From: JBBRTJ01 sp038244535
GTDB taxonomy: Bacteria; Actinomycetota; Acidimicrobiia; Acidimicrobiales; Ilumatobacteraceae
Length of the DNA stretch: 34,731 bases
Direction: 5' to 3'
NCBI GenBank assembly: GCA_038244535.1
Contig: JBBRTJ010000027.1
Span: forward strand, 1-34,731
In this document: piece by piece, positions 8,779 through 16,887 of the stretch
Layout of the letters: each line of letters starts with the position of its first letter
Position numbering within the stretch: the stretch's first letter is position 1
Program-made: the position numbers and the translations under genes
Notes under the pieces: model-generated
Told to the model about the DNA's origin: nothing
Seen by the model: the letters and a program-made list of their open reading frames with translations, nothing else
Database searches by the model: none

Positions 8779-9237
8779 ATGAACGATTGGGGCCTGCTCG
8801 GCCGCATCCTGCTCGCCGCCCTCCTTGGTTACGTGGTCGGTTGGGAGCGCCACATCCGCGGCCGTCCCGCCGGTGAACGCACGTTCGCCCTGCTCGCCCT
8901 GGGAGCGGCCGCGTTCACGGTCGCCGGCGTGTACTTGGCGCCGGCCGAAGCCGGTCGGGTGGTGGCCGGCGTCGCCACCGGCGTCGGGTTCATCGGTGCC
9001 GGGGTCGTGTTCCGCACGGGACCCGAGCACGTCCACGGCCTCACCACCGCGGCCGCGGTCTGGGCTGTCGTGGGCCTCGCGGTGCTGGCGGGCTTCGGTG
9101 CCTACGTCATCGCCATCGGTGGCACCGCGGCGGTGCTGTTCGTGCTCGAGTCGATCTACATCCCCGGGCTGCGCCAGCTCGACCCCGCCCGGTTCCGCCA
9201 CCGCTTTCGCACCGACGAGTCCCCGCCGGGGCCCTGA
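8779..9237 (+). CDS. MgtC/SapB-family membrane protein
   Basis: A 152-residue protein with about four hydrophobic segments. It carries the family signatures GERTFALLALGAA and GVGFIGAGVVFR, followed by LTTAAAVWAVVGLAVLAG, which match the MgtC/SapB N-terminal domain. The family includes virulence and magnesium-starvation proteins and many uncharacterised bacterial members; some modulate the F-type ATPase. Only the membrane domain is present; the ACT-like C-terminal domain of longer MgtC proteins is missing. ATG 8779, 13 bases after the propeller gene's stop, was chosen because it begins at the conserved NDWGLLGRILLAALLG; an in-frame start at 8749 would overlap the previous gene. Its last 82 bases lie opposite the end of mftF. 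Confidence 0.85.
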   Translation: MNDWGLLGRILLAALLGYVVGWERHIRGRPAGERTFALLALGAAAFTVAGVYLAPAEAGRVVAGVATGVGFIGAGVVFRTGPEHVHGLTTAAAVWAVVGLAVLAGFGAYVIAIGGTAAVLFVLESIYIPGLRQLDPARFRHRFRTDESPPGP

Positions 9238-10688
9238 GGACGGCGTCGTCGCTCGTTGGGCCACGACGTGAGGTCGGGAACGAGGGGGGCGATCGTGCGT
9301 TGCCTGGCGCAGCCGGCCCACACGCCCGCGCCGTAGGCGACGTCGTCGGCTACCCGTAGGCCGAGGTAGCGAACCGGGTCGAGCCGAGGTGGTTGCAGCT
9401 GCAACCACTCGACGAGCGGAGGCACGAGCACAGCGAGGGCCATGACCCGGCGGGCCCGGCGCGACATGACGGCGGCCACGAGGGCGAATGGCCACCACGT
9501 CCTGGTGATCGTGGCGGCGAGGAGGCGACCGGCGAAGAGGTGCCCGAGTCCGGCCAAGCGGCCGGCCTCCCGCAGCGGGTGGTCGAGGCCCCTGAGCTTG
9601 CGGGCCAGCAGCCCGGTCGTCATCGCGGCGACGCCCAAGCCGCCGGCGGGGGCTCCCGCGGCCGCCAGTCCCCAGGCCGCGGCACTCCATCCGCTGAGCC
9701 GCACCGGCGCCAGCGCCCCCGGGTGGCGGGCGGCGAGCGGTGCCGCCGACGAGCCATAGCTGAACCGCTGGTGGAGCCAGGCCGCCACGGTGGGTCGGGG
9801 CTCGTGGAGGATCACGACCGCCGGTTCGTAGCGCACCGTCCAGCCGGCCGCGTCGAGCCGCCACACCAGGTCGACGTCCTCGCCGTAACGCAGCGCCGGC
9901 GCAAAGCCGCCGGCCTCGTGGAGGGCGGCCGTCCGGGCGACAAGACAGGCCGCCGGGACGTAGGACACCCGGGTGCCGGCGCGCACGCGGCCCGGCACCG
10001 GGCCCAGGTCGAGCGGCGACCGGGAGGTCTCGTAGCGGGCCAGCGCACCTGGGCCGGGAGTGCTCAACACCCGGGGGGCGATGGCGGCGACGTCGTCGTC
10101 GCCGAAGTGGGGGAGCAGGAGATCGAGCCAGTCGTCGGGAAGCGCGACATCGGCGTCGACGAAGGCCACCAGGGGCGTCGTGACCCGCGCCAGCCCGTGG
10201 TCACGGGCCAGGCCGGGACCCCCGGCGGCCCCCCGTCGCACCAGCGTGACGGGGGCCGAGCCTTCGGGCGGCGCGACCAACAAGGGCGCGGACGAGCCGT
10301 CGTCGACCACGATGACGTGGGCCACGGGGCCGATCTGGGTCAGAAGGGCATCGATGTCCGTGCCGTGCACGGGGATCACCACCGTGACGTCGGCCGTGGT
10401 GAACGGTCCCTCGCCGGCAACGGCGACGGGGTGAAGCACGCCGGCATCGGTCAAGCGGCGGACCAAGCGGCTCACGGCGGAACCGTTGACGAGGGCGGCG
10501 GGGCCGGCGTCGGTCGTGCTCGCGGCGCCCGTCGTGCCCGTCGTCAGCGCATCGAAAGCGTTTGCCCCCGAGGCCGACAGACGCAGCAGGCGCAGCGGCG
10601 AGCCGCCGAGGAGCACCCGTCCCCCATCGAGGCGGCGCACGGAGCCGTCGATGCGCCAACGGTTCGGGGCGGCGTGCTTCGGGGTCAT
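9156..10688 (-). CDS. mftF: Mycofactocin glycosyltransferase MftF (GT2 family)
   Basis: A 510-residue protein. Residues 10-95 look like the small N-terminal domain found in MftF. A GT2 catalytic domain follows, with VTVVIPVHGTD at 101-111, HVIVVDDGSS at 124-133, the metal-binding DAD in AFVDADVALPDDW at 178-180, and RYGEDVDLVWRLD as the acceptor-side ED motif. The C-terminal part is hydrophobic and probably membrane-attached. In mycobacteria MftF adds beta-1,4-glucose units to premycofactocin. The ATG at 10688 overlaps the mftE stop (ATGA); longer upstream readings are only the mftE frame shifted. It is the last gene of the operon, and its C-terminal tail reads into the opposite-strand mgtC-like gene. 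Confidence 0.93.
   Translation of the reverse strand: MTPKHAAPNRWRIDGSVRRLDGGRVLLGGSPLRLLRLSASGANAFDALTTGTTGAASTTDAGPAALVNGSAVSRLVRRLTDAGVLHPVAVAGEGPFTTADVTVVIPVHGTDIDALLTQIGPVAHVIVVDDGSSAPLLVAPPEGSAPVTLVRRGAAGGPGLARDHGLARVTTPLVAFVDADVALPDDWLDLLLPHFGDDDVAAIAPRVLSTPGPGALARYETSRSPLDLGPVPGRVRAGTRVSYVPAACLVARTAALHEAGGFAPALRYGEDVDLVWRLDAAGWTVRYEPAVVILHEPRPTVAAWLHQRFSYGSSAAPLAARHPGALAPVRLSGWSAAAWGLAAAGAPAGGLGVAAMTTGLLARKLRGLDHPLREAGRLAGLGHLFAGRLLAATITRTWWPFALVAAVMSRRARRVMALAVLVPPLVEWLQLQPPRLDPVRYLGLRVADDVAYGAGVWAGCARQRTIAPLVPDLTSWPNERRRRPQGPGGDSSVRKRWRNRAGSSWRSPGM
9389..9408. repeat. 20-bp perfect palindrome inside mftF
   Basis: GTGGTTGCAGCTGCAACCAC is perfectly self-complementary. Its core GTTGCA-N2-TGCAAC recurs inside the ETF alpha gene of the same operon (14292-14305). 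It codes for Leu-Gln-Leu-Gln-Pro in mftF. It could be a protein-binding site, a small dispersed repeat, or chance. Confidence 0.8.
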
Positions 10689-11383
10689 GGCCGTGCCGGC
10701 ACCCCGGCCGAGAGCTCGTCGGCGGCGAGCGCGAGCTCGGTGACCCAGCGGCGCACGAGTTCGGCGCCCTGGTCGGCCGAGGCCAGCGTGGGATCGCCGA
10801 GCACCCCGGTGGCGGTGACCGCGGCGACACCGCCTTCGCGCAGCAGGGGGAGCAGTTCGCCGAGCGGTCGGAGGTCGCCGGGCGCGACGAGGGCCTGGCG
10901 GACCGCTCCCGGATCGAGGTGAAGGAGCAGCGACGTCTCGGTGCACCCGGCGTGGGCGTCGAGCCCGGGGCCGGCCGGCCACCACGACCGCACCCGGCGT
11001 CCTTCGGCTCGCAGTGTGGCCGCGGCCCGCCGGGCTGGCTCGGCGTTGCCACCGTGGCCGTGGACGAACAGCACGCCGGCGAAGGCGTCGGCAGAGCGCG
11101 CCAGCTCGACGAGCACCTGTTCGACAGCGGGCCCGCCAATCGAGAGGGTCCCGGTGAACGACGCGTGCTCGCCGCTGGAGGTCACCGCCAACGATGGCCC
11201 CACGAGCACTGTCGTCGGCCGCTCGGCGGCAAGTTGTTCGGTCAGAGCCGCCGCGATGCGAAGGTCGGTGTCGAGGGGCAGGTGCGGTCCGTGCTGCTCG
11301 GTGCTGCCTACGGCGACGACCAGGACTGCGCCCGGGGCAAGGGCGACGGCCTCGGGCCAGGTGAGATCGGCGAGCCGAGTCAC
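10685..11383 (-). CDS. mftE: Mycofactocin precursor peptide peptidase MftE (creatininase family)
   Basis: A 232-residue creatininase-family metalloprotein. It shows GSTEQHGPHLPLDTD at 26-40 (E29, H31 and D40 as metal ligands), HGHGGN at 108-113, and DAHAGCTETS further on, all characteristic of the family. MftE cleaves the MftC-modified precursor to release the C-terminal Val-Tyr-derived AHDP. The GTG at 11383 overlaps the TGA of ETF beta (GTGA), and its own TGA overlaps the mftF ATG (ATGA), so three proteins are tightly coupled. Its placement between ETF beta and mftF supports MftE over a general creatinine amidohydrolase. Confidence 0.94.
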   Translation of the reverse strand: MTRLADLTWPEAVALAPGAVLVVAVGSTEQHGPHLPLDTDLRIAAALTEQLAAERPTTVLVGPSLAVTSSGEHASFTGTLSIGGPAVEQVLVELARSADAFAGVLFVHGHGGNAEPARRAAATLRAEGRRVRSWWPAGPGLDAHAGCTETSLLLHLDPGAVRQALVAPGDLRPLGELLPLLREGGVAAVTATGVLGDPTLASADQGAELVRRWVTELALAADELSAGVPARP

Positions 11384-12252
11384 CGCTCGCTCGGGGCCAC
11401 CACGGCGGCGGGTGTCACGCCGTGCTCGGCGAGCACGGCAAGGATGCGGTCGGCGGCCTGAAGTGCCGGCAGGTGGACGACTTCGGCAGTGCGGACGGGG
11501 CCGCCGGCGGCGTGGGTGAGCGCGAGCACGCGGGCGAGGGCGTCAGCGCCGTGCGGGCCGGGCCGCGCTCGAGCCCGGGGCCGGTAGGGCCGGATGGTGG
11601 TCGCATGCTCGGTCGAGCTGGCAGCGGCCGCAGGGGCACGGCGCACGTCGATGGCTTCAGTCCTGGCCCTGAGCTCGTTCGGCAACGAGGCTCGTCGCAG
11701 CCGGGCCGTCGATCCTTCGACAGAGAGCACGGCCGGGGCCGCCACCGAGAGGCGCTCGCGGCGGCCACCATCGAGGCGGCGCACGACGGCCTGCTGGGTG
11801 GAGCCGACGGTGACGCCGACGAGGCCGAGCGCCTGGGCCACCCGGAGGTGGGCGGCCAGGAACGCGGGCACCGAGCCGGAGCCCCGGCGCATCGAGTAGT
11901 CGCCACACCACACGAACGCGGCGCCCGCCACCACCTCGGCCAGGAGCATGGCGACGGTGGCGCTCGGGAGGTCGGCGGGCGCGTCGACCCGGATGGCTCG
12001 GGTGGCACCACACGCCACTGCATGGCGCAGGGCATCGTCGGCCCCACTGGGTCCGACGGTCACGGCGATGACCTCGGCCCCGGTGGCGGCCGCGGTCCGC
12101 AGCGCACACTCGAGTGCGGCTTGGTCGGCCGCGCTCATCCGCGACGAGCGGGCATCTTCGAGCGTGGTGCCGGTCAAGGGGTCGACCTCGGGGCGCTGAT
12201 CGGACCACGTGAGGCAGGCCGCGACCATCGGGCGTGAAGTGGTGACGGTCAT
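11380..12252 (-). CDS. Electron transfer flavoprotein beta subunit (FixA-like), mycofactocin-associated
   Basis: A 290-residue ETF beta/FixA-type subunit. Recognisable elements are AADQAALECALRTAAATGAE, VIAVTVGPSGADDALRHAVA, a buried helix-strand core, and the late segment LSVAAPAVLSVEGS before ASLPNELRARTEAIDV, which matches the ETF beta signature region. About 60 extra residues at the C-terminus follow an Arg/Pro-rich linker. ETF pairs carry two-electron equivalents from dehydrogenases to a quinone oxidoreductase. Its partner ETF alpha lies two genes upstream, separated by FixC- and FixX-like genes. ATG 12252 was chosen: it begins seven bases past the ferredoxin stop, and the reading upstream of it is ferredoxin sequence in another frame. 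Whether it is a bifurcating ETF cannot be decided from the sequence. Confidence 0.88.
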   Translation of the reverse strand: MTVTTSRPMVAACLTWSDQRPEVDPLTGTTLEDARSSRMSAADQAALECALRTAAATGAEVIAVTVGPSGADDALRHAVACGATRAIRVDAPADLPSATVAMLLAEVVAGAAFVWCGDYSMRRGSGSVPAFLAAHLRVAQALGLVGVTVGSTQQAVVRRLDGGRRERLSVAAPAVLSVEGSTARLRRASLPNELRARTEAIDVRRAPAAAASSTEHATTIRPYRPRARARPGPHGADALARVLALTHAAGGPVRTAEVVHLPALQAADRILAVLAEHGVTPAAVVAPSER

Positions 12253-12259
12253 GGCCGGC

Positions 12260-12586
12260 TCACGTCCGGCGGAACACGACGCCGTACCCACCCTCGGGGT
12301 AGGTCCACGTGATCGCGCCCTCCGTGTCGCACACGAGGTAGCAGGTGCCGCACTCGAAGCACTGCTCGTAGTTGAACAAGATGCCGCCGTCGGCCGTGGG
12401 CACGAACAGGTTGGCGGGGCAGGCGACCAGGCAGGCCTTGGTGCTGCAACCGCGACAGGCGTCGCCATCGACGGTGATGTGCGCCTCGTGGTGGATGCGG
12501 AAGTCGACCGTTGCCATCCGGTCCTCGAAGGACCGCTCGGGCCAGGCCGTAGCGGTGCGCGTGGCGATCCGATCCGTCCCGCTCAT
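12260..12586 (-). CDS. FixX-like ferredoxin, partner of the FixC-like flavoprotein
   Basis: A 108-residue ferredoxin with two Cys sets: C44, C47, C52 and C56 (CRGCSTKACLVACP) and C76, C79, C82 and C86 (CFECGTCYLVC). HITVDGDACRGC and the FNYEQCFECGTC segment closely resemble FixX and the Fe-S domain of ETF-quinone oxidoreductase. It probably relays electrons between the FixC-like flavoprotein and quinone. ATG 12586 overlaps the FixC-like stop (ATGA) and has GAGGAG eight bases upstream; Met24 is a possible shorter start that keeps all Cys residues. Confidence 0.9.
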   Translation of the reverse strand: MSGTDRIATRTATAWPERSFEDRMATVDFRIHHEAHITVDGDACRGCSTKACLVACPANLFVPTADGGILFNYEQCFECGTCYLVCDTEGAITWTYPEGGYGVVFRRT

Positions 12587-13884
12587 CCGAAGCTCCTCGC
12601 GCCGATCCAGGCGTCGTGGGCCAGGTCGCGCAAGCGCACGCCAGCGCGCTTCACCTCGACTGCGGCAATGCGGCGCAGACCGGGCTTGGGTGCGGGGTTG
12701 TCGACGTGGAACATGTGCTCGACGATGTTGCAGATCATGGCGGGGTACTGGCGTTGGACGCGTTCGGACAGCACCAGGTGGGGGGCATCGCGCAGCTTTC
12801 GGTGGTCGTTGAGCACGAAGCCCGCTTCGAGCCGTTGGCGGTAGCCCGCCAGCCCAGCCGCGCTGGTGTCGTTGCGTCGCAACGCCTCGGCCGCCGCCTG
12901 GCCTGCGGCCATCCCACTGCCGAGTGCGAAGTTGACGCCTTCCAACCAGATCCCGGCGGCCAGGCACAGCGCGGCGGCGTCGCCGGCCACGAGCAGCCCG
13001 TCGCCGACGAGCTTCGGGATCATCCGGTAGCCGCCTTCGGGGATCAGGTGGGCGCTGTACTCCTTCAGTTCGCCGCCCTCGACCAACGGGGCGATGGCGG
13101 GGTGGGCCTTCATCGCCGCGATGATCGCCTCGGGGCGGAGCTGCTGCGCGGCGAGCGCCGGGAGCTTCAGCACCGCCCCGACGGCCACCGTGTCGAGGTT
13201 CGTGTAGAGGAAGCCCCCGCCGGGGACCCCCTGGGTGCAGCCGAGGATCTCGAAGTCGGCGCCTTCGATGCCGCGCAGCGCGAAGCGCTCGTCGATGACG
13301 TCCTTGGGGAGCGCCAGCGTCTCTTTGACCCCGAGCGTGTAGTTGGCCGGATCGGGCTTGCCGGCGAGGCCCGCCTCCTTGGCCAGGAACGAGTTGACGC
13401 CGTCGCAGGCGATGACGAGGTGGGCGCTCAGGTCGCCATCAGGGCGGTCGGTGCGAACGCCGACCACTCGGCCGTTGCCGTCGCGCAGCAGGCCGGTGAC
13501 GGTCGTGGCGCACAGCACCGTGGCACCGGCCGCCTCGGCTTTGCCCGCCAGCCACTGGTCGATGTCGGGGCGGTAGGCGGTGGCGCCGTTGTAGGGCGCC
13601 TCCCCCCAGGCTTGCGTGCGGTAGTCGACGGTGAGCGCCTGGGTGTCGGTCGTGATCATGGTGGCGCGCCGCGTGACCCAGCGTTGGATGGGGATCTCGT
13701 CCCACCAGCCGGGCAGGAGCAGGTCCAGCACGCGTGGGTAGATCACCCCGCCGTACATGTTCTTGGCCCCCGGAAACGGGCCGCGCTCGACGAGCAGCAC
13801 GGAGTGCCCGGCTCGTGCCAGCACCAGCGCAGCGGCCGATCCCGCAGGGCCGGCGCCCACCACGATGACGTCGACGTCAGGCAA
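12583..13884 (-). CDS. FixC-like FAD-dependent oxidoreductase (ETF-quinone oxidoreductase type)
   Basis: A 433-residue flavoprotein. VIVVGAGPAGSAAALVLARAG at 7 onward is the FAD-binding Rossmann fold (G10-x-G12-x-x-G15), followed by VERGPFPGAKNMYGG, typical of FixC and ETF-QO. Later come DGVNSFLAKEAGL, GDGLLVAGDAAALCLA as the second FAD motif, and EGVNFALGSGMAAGQAAAEAL. The C-terminus lacks the Fe-S domain of full-length ETF-QO; that part is supplied by the FixX-like gene next door, as in fixCX operons. The start is TTG at 13884, eight bases inside the ETF alpha gene, behind GGGGGTGG; the next in-frame GTG would remove part of the first beta strand. It probably accepts electrons from the ETF and passes them to quinone. 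Confidence 0.92.
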   Translation of the reverse strand: MPDVDVIVVGAGPAGSAAALVLARAGHSVLLVERGPFPGAKNMYGGVIYPRVLDLLLPGWWDEIPIQRWVTRRATMITTDTQALTVDYRTQAWGEAPYNGATAYRPDIDQWLAGKAEAAGATVLCATTVTGLLRDGNGRVVGVRTDRPDGDLSAHLVIACDGVNSFLAKEAGLAGKPDPANYTLGVKETLALPKDVIDERFALRGIEGADFEILGCTQGVPGGGFLYTNLDTVAVGAVLKLPALAAQQLRPEAIIAAMKAHPAIAPLVEGGELKEYSAHLIPEGGYRMIPKLVGDGLLVAGDAAALCLAAGIWLEGVNFALGSGMAAGQAAAEALRRNDTSAAGLAGYRQRLEAGFVLNDHRKLRDAPHLVLSERVQRQYPAMICNIVEHMFHVDNPAPKPGLRRIAAVEVKRAGVRLRDLAHDAWIGARSFG

Positions 13885-14794
13885 CGGCCACCCCCAACCG
13901 CTCCGCCAGCGCCTCGAGCACCGCGTTGGCGTCGGCCACCACGGCCAGGTCGGCCATCGCCATCATCGGGCACGCTGGATCGGTGTTGACGCTGATGACG
14001 AGGTCGGGCTGCCCCAATCCGCTTGTGTGCTGCACGGCTCCGCTGATGCCGAAGGCCAGGTACACCCGGGGATCGACGACGACGCCGGTGGTGCCGATCT
14101 GGCGTTCGTGGCTGACCCAGTGTCGGTCGGTGATCACGCGGGTGGCGCCCATCGAGGCCGACAACGCCCGACCGACAGCCCGGAGCTGGACGAAGCGGTC
14201 GGCCGAGTCGAGTCCGCCGCCGCCACCGACGATCCGTCCGGCTTCGGCCAGGTCCATCGTGGTCACGTCGGGCGGATCGATCGCCACGATCGTTGCATCT
14301 GCAACATCTGGTGTTGGTTGGAGATGCAACGAACTGATCGTCAGCTCCTGGTCCAAGCGCACATCGACCCCTCGCACCCCTGCCTGCAAGGTCGCCACGA
14401 ACGGGCCGTCGACCGTCGTCGTCTCGATGACGAGGCCTCCGTGGCGGGTCAGCGCGGCGCCGTGGGCCTCGACCTCGACGGCACCGGCCAGGAGAGGGCG
14501 CCCGAGCGCATGAGCGAGGTGGGGCGCCAGGTCGCGGCCGTCGGGGCTGGCCGGCAGCACGATCACCCGTTCGTTGCGCAGCACGTCGGCCAGGGGTGCC
14601 GCCCATGCCCCGGGGGCGAAGCCGGGGGTGTCCCACACCCTGACGGGCTCGGCCGAGGCGGCGATCCCCAGCAGCTCCTTGGCCGCGGCCTCGGCCCCGT
14701 CGCCGACGAGCAGTGCCCGGCCGCCTGCTTCAGCGACGGCCTCGGCCCCGCCGGCGGGCAGCCGGCCCTCGCGCACGGGCACCACGGCGATCAC
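13877..14794 (-). CDS. Electron transfer flavoprotein alpha subunit (FixB-like), mycofactocin-associated
   Basis: A 305-residue ETF alpha/FixB-type subunit. The C-terminal FAD domain is clear: RIVGGGGGLDSADRF, SASMGATRVITDRHW, SHERQIGTTGVVVDPRVYLA, FGISGAVQHTSGL, then ISVNTDPACPMMAMADLAVV. The last block replaces the usual N-x-D-x-x-AP by NTDPACP. The N-terminal half (MIAVVPVREGRLPAG onward) is the diverged domain that pairs with ETF beta. GTG 14794 overlaps the TGA of the FadH/OYE gene (GTGA). It is the FAD-carrying half of the ETF that presumably feeds the FixC-like protein. A short AT-richer palindromic patch lies within it (see 14291-14331). Confidence 0.9.
   Translation of the reverse strand: MIAVVPVREGRLPAGGAEAVAEAGGRALLVGDGAEAAAKELLGIAASAEPVRVWDTPGFAPGAWAAPLADVLRNERVIVLPASPDGRDLAPHLAHALGRPLLAGAVEVEAHGAALTRHGGLVIETTTVDGPFVATLQAGVRGVDVRLDQELTISSLHLQPTPDVADATIVAIDPPDVTTMDLAEAGRIVGGGGGLDSADRFVQLRAVGRALSASMGATRVITDRHWVSHERQIGTTGVVVDPRVYLAFGISGAVQHTSGLGQPDLVISVNTDPACPMMAMADLAVVADANAVLEALAERLGVAVA
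14291..14331. repeat. Nested palindromes inside the ETF alpha gene
   Basis: CGTTGCATCT at 14291-14300 is the exact reverse complement of AGATGCAACG at 14322-14331. The left arm also begins the 14-bp palindrome GTTGCA-TC-TGCAAC (14292-14305). The patch is poorer in GC than its surroundings and uses codons such as TTG, CAA and ACA that are scarce nearby. It shares its core with the mftF palindrome at 9389-9408. Confidence 0.7.
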
Positions 14795-16743
14795 AGCGAC
14801 GACCCTGCGCGCTCGCCGTCGACCACGGCGGCGTGGGCTCGGCGGGGCGCCACGCAGTCACCGACCCGCTCGACGCTGACGCCCCGGGCCACCAGGTCGT
14901 GGTAGAGCCACTCGACCGGTGATGGCGGCAGTGCCAGCACGACCCAGTCGGGGGTGCGCTCCTCGTTGCGGCCGGTCGGGTGGTGGAGCAGCGTGAGCGT
15001 CCGGCCCGCCAGCCCCATCGGCACCAGATCGGTCGATTGCACGATGCCCTTGGCCATGGCCCGCATCCACCACGTCTCCATGTCGAGGGTGATGCCGAGG
15101 TCCTGGCCGACGACCATGCCCGGGGTGACGATCTCGACGTCGCACCCTCGATCGGCCAGGAGCTCGGCCACCGATGTGGCGTGGTGGAAGCCGATCTCGT
15201 CGACGAGCACCACGGCCCCGAAGGGCTCCTTGGACCCGTCGAGGACCTCGCGCACGTCGGCCACCTGATCGGCTTCGGCCGGGATCCACCACGGGCGGGT
15301 CGGCTCGGCGCCCGTGGCCACGATCACGTGATCGGGCCGGCGTTCGTCGATGAGGCCGGGCCACACCCCGACGCCGTACTCGATGGTGACGCCGACGCGC
15401 TGGCACTCGGTGAGCTGGTTGCGCACGATGTCGCCGAGCTCGGCCCGGTTCGGCACTGACGCCGCGAGGCGCACCTGCCCGCCCGCCTGGGCCTGCTGTT
15501 CGCAGACCGTGACCCGATGTCCGTTGCGAGCGGCGGCGATGGCGGCCTGCAGGCCAGCTGGCCCCGCCCCGACGACGAGGACGTCCTTGGGCTTGGTCGT
15601 GACGTGCACGTGCCCGCTCGTGGCCCACTCGTGCTCGCGACCGGTGCGGGGGTTCTCGATGCAGCCCAACCAGCGGTTGAGGCCCATGCGCCCGACGCAC
15701 TCCTGGTTGCAGCTCAGGCATAAGCGGATCTCGTCGGTGGCTCCGGCGCGGGCCTTGGCGGTGAAGTCGGGATCGGCGATCTGTCCCCGCACCACGCCGA
15801 CGAGGTCGCAGTGACCTTCGGCCAGGGCTCGTTCGGCCTGCAGCGGGTCCTTGAAGCGGCCCACGCCGACGACGGGGAGGTCGACGGCTTTGCGGATCGC
15901 GCTCGGGATGAACAGGGCGTATCCGGGCGGGATGTGCATGGACGCCTCGATCATGAACAGGCTGGCGGTGGCCACCCCGATCGAGGTGTTGATGTAGTCG
16001 ACGTGCCCAGAGGCTTCGACGAGCTGGGCGACAGCCACCGCCTCGTCGATGGTCGTGCCGCCCTCGATCAGTTCGTCGCCGCACAGCCGCACGCCGAGGG
16101 CGAGCCCTCCACCGATGGTTCGCCGCACGGCAGCCACGATCTCGAGCAGCAGCCGCGCCCGGTTGACGAGGTCACCGCCGTAGCCATCGGTGCGGCGGTT
16201 GGTGGCAGGCGACAGGAAGCCCCGCACGATCGATGAGTGGCTGCACTGCAGCTCGATCCCGTCGAAGCCGCCTTCGGCGCAGTGCTCGGCCACCCTGGCG
16301 TAGCCAGCCACGATCTCGGCGATCTCGGACTCGTCGATGGCTTTGGGCACCTCGCGGAACAATGGATCGGCGACTGCCGACGGCGCCCACACCGGCAGAC
16401 GGCTGTACATCGACGAGGCCTGGCCGCCGTTGTGGTTGATCTGGGCGAAGATCGGCACCCGGTGGCGATGGACGGCTGCCGTGATGCGGCGGTAGCCGGG
16501 GATGACGTCGCGATGGAACCCGTGGATCAGCTTCTCGTAGGGCCAGTCCGTCGGGTGGGTCGAGTGCTCCTCGGTGATGATGAGCCCGGTCCCACCCGCG
16601 GCCCTGGCCTCGTAGTAGGCCGCGTGCTGCTCAGTCGGCTTGCCACCGGCGGCGTAGTTGGTGAGGTGCGCGCTGAACACGATGCGGTTGCGGACCGTGA
16701 CGGGACCGAGCTGGAGCGGTGACCAGAGGTAGCGGTAGGCCAT
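14791..16743 (-). CDS. Mycofactocin-system FadH/OYE family oxidoreductase (first copy)
   Basis: A 650-residue enzyme with the layout of 2,4-dienoyl-CoA reductase and trimethylamine dehydrogenase. The N-terminal FMN barrel runs from LWSPLQLGPVTVRNRIVFSA to about 335. A 4Fe-4S site follows with C342, C345, C349 and C361 (CLSCNQEC, then LGC). The C-terminus is an FAD/NAD domain with DVLVVGAGPAGLQAA. The Cys spacing matches E. coli FadH, but the catalytic Tyr and His of that enzyme are not at their expected places, so dienoyl-CoA is unlikely as substrate. It is first in the seven-gene operon that ends in mftE and mftF. ATG 16743 has no ribosome binding site; a TAGCCT hexamer (16759-16754) ten bases upstream suggests an almost leaderless mRNA. 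Substrate unknown. Confidence 0.9.
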   Translation of the reverse strand: MAYRYLWSPLQLGPVTVRNRIVFSAHLTNYAAGGKPTEQHAAYYEARAAGGTGLIITEEHSTHPTDWPYEKLIHGFHRDVIPGYRRITAAVHRHRVPIFAQINHNGGQASSMYSRLPVWAPSAVADPLFREVPKAIDESEIAEIVAGYARVAEHCAEGGFDGIELQCSHSSIVRGFLSPATNRRTDGYGGDLVNRARLLLEIVAAVRRTIGGGLALGVRLCGDELIEGGTTIDEAVAVAQLVEASGHVDYINTSIGVATASLFMIEASMHIPPGYALFIPSAIRKAVDLPVVGVGRFKDPLQAERALAEGHCDLVGVVRGQIADPDFTAKARAGATDEIRLCLSCNQECVGRMGLNRWLGCIENPRTGREHEWATSGHVHVTTKPKDVLVVGAGPAGLQAAIAAARNGHRVTVCEQQAQAGGQVRLAASVPNRAELGDIVRNQLTECQRVGVTIEYGVGVWPGLIDERRPDHVIVATGAEPTRPWWIPAEADQVADVREVLDGSKEPFGAVVLVDEIGFHHATSVAELLADRGCDVEIVTPGMVVGQDLGITLDMETWWMRAMAKGIVQSTDLVPMGLAGRTLTLLHHPTGRNEERTPDWVVLALPPSPVEWLYHDLVARGVSVERVGDCVAPRRAHAAVVDGERAGSSL

Positions 16744-16753
16744 GGCATGCAGG

Positions 16754-16759
16754 AGGCTA
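16754..16759 (-). promoter_or_regulatory. Possible -10 element for the FadH/ETF/mftEF operon
   Basis: On the minus strand the hexamer TAGCCT fits the actinobacterial TANNNT -10 pattern and ends ten bases before the ATG at 16743. No ribosome binding site lies between, consistent with a leaderless or nearly leaderless transcript. No clear -35 was seen. Confidence 0.3.
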
Positions 16760-16809
16760 CGTTGGCGGCGCGGCGGGCGAGACGTCCAGCCGGTTCTCCC
16801 GTAGTGATG

Positions 16810-16834
16810 CGGCCACGACAGACGGCCGTGGCCG
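16810..16834. promoter_or_regulatory. 8-bp inverted repeat, candidate operator in divergent region
   Basis: CGGCCACG (16810-16817) and CGTGGCCG (16827-16834) are exact reverse complements with a nine-base spacer. They lie between the FadH/OYE operon and the oppositely transcribed giant gene. Position and symmetry suit a dimeric repressor site; no regulator gene is present in the window. Confidence 0.35.
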
Positions 16835-16887
16835 TGCATGGGACACTCTGAGCAGAACAGCGAATGATCGGCGTGAGGGGAACAGCG

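Noticed and set aside
10689..10985. N-terminal extension of MftF by 99 residues
   Set aside because: The extension is Arg/Pro-rich and simply reads mftE in another frame; ATG 10688 in the ATGA overlap fits the family start.
12253..12468. N-terminal extension of ETF beta by 72 residues
   Set aside because: It reads through the FixX-like ferredoxin in another frame and has no ETF similarity; ATG 12252 follows the ferredoxin stop by seven bases.
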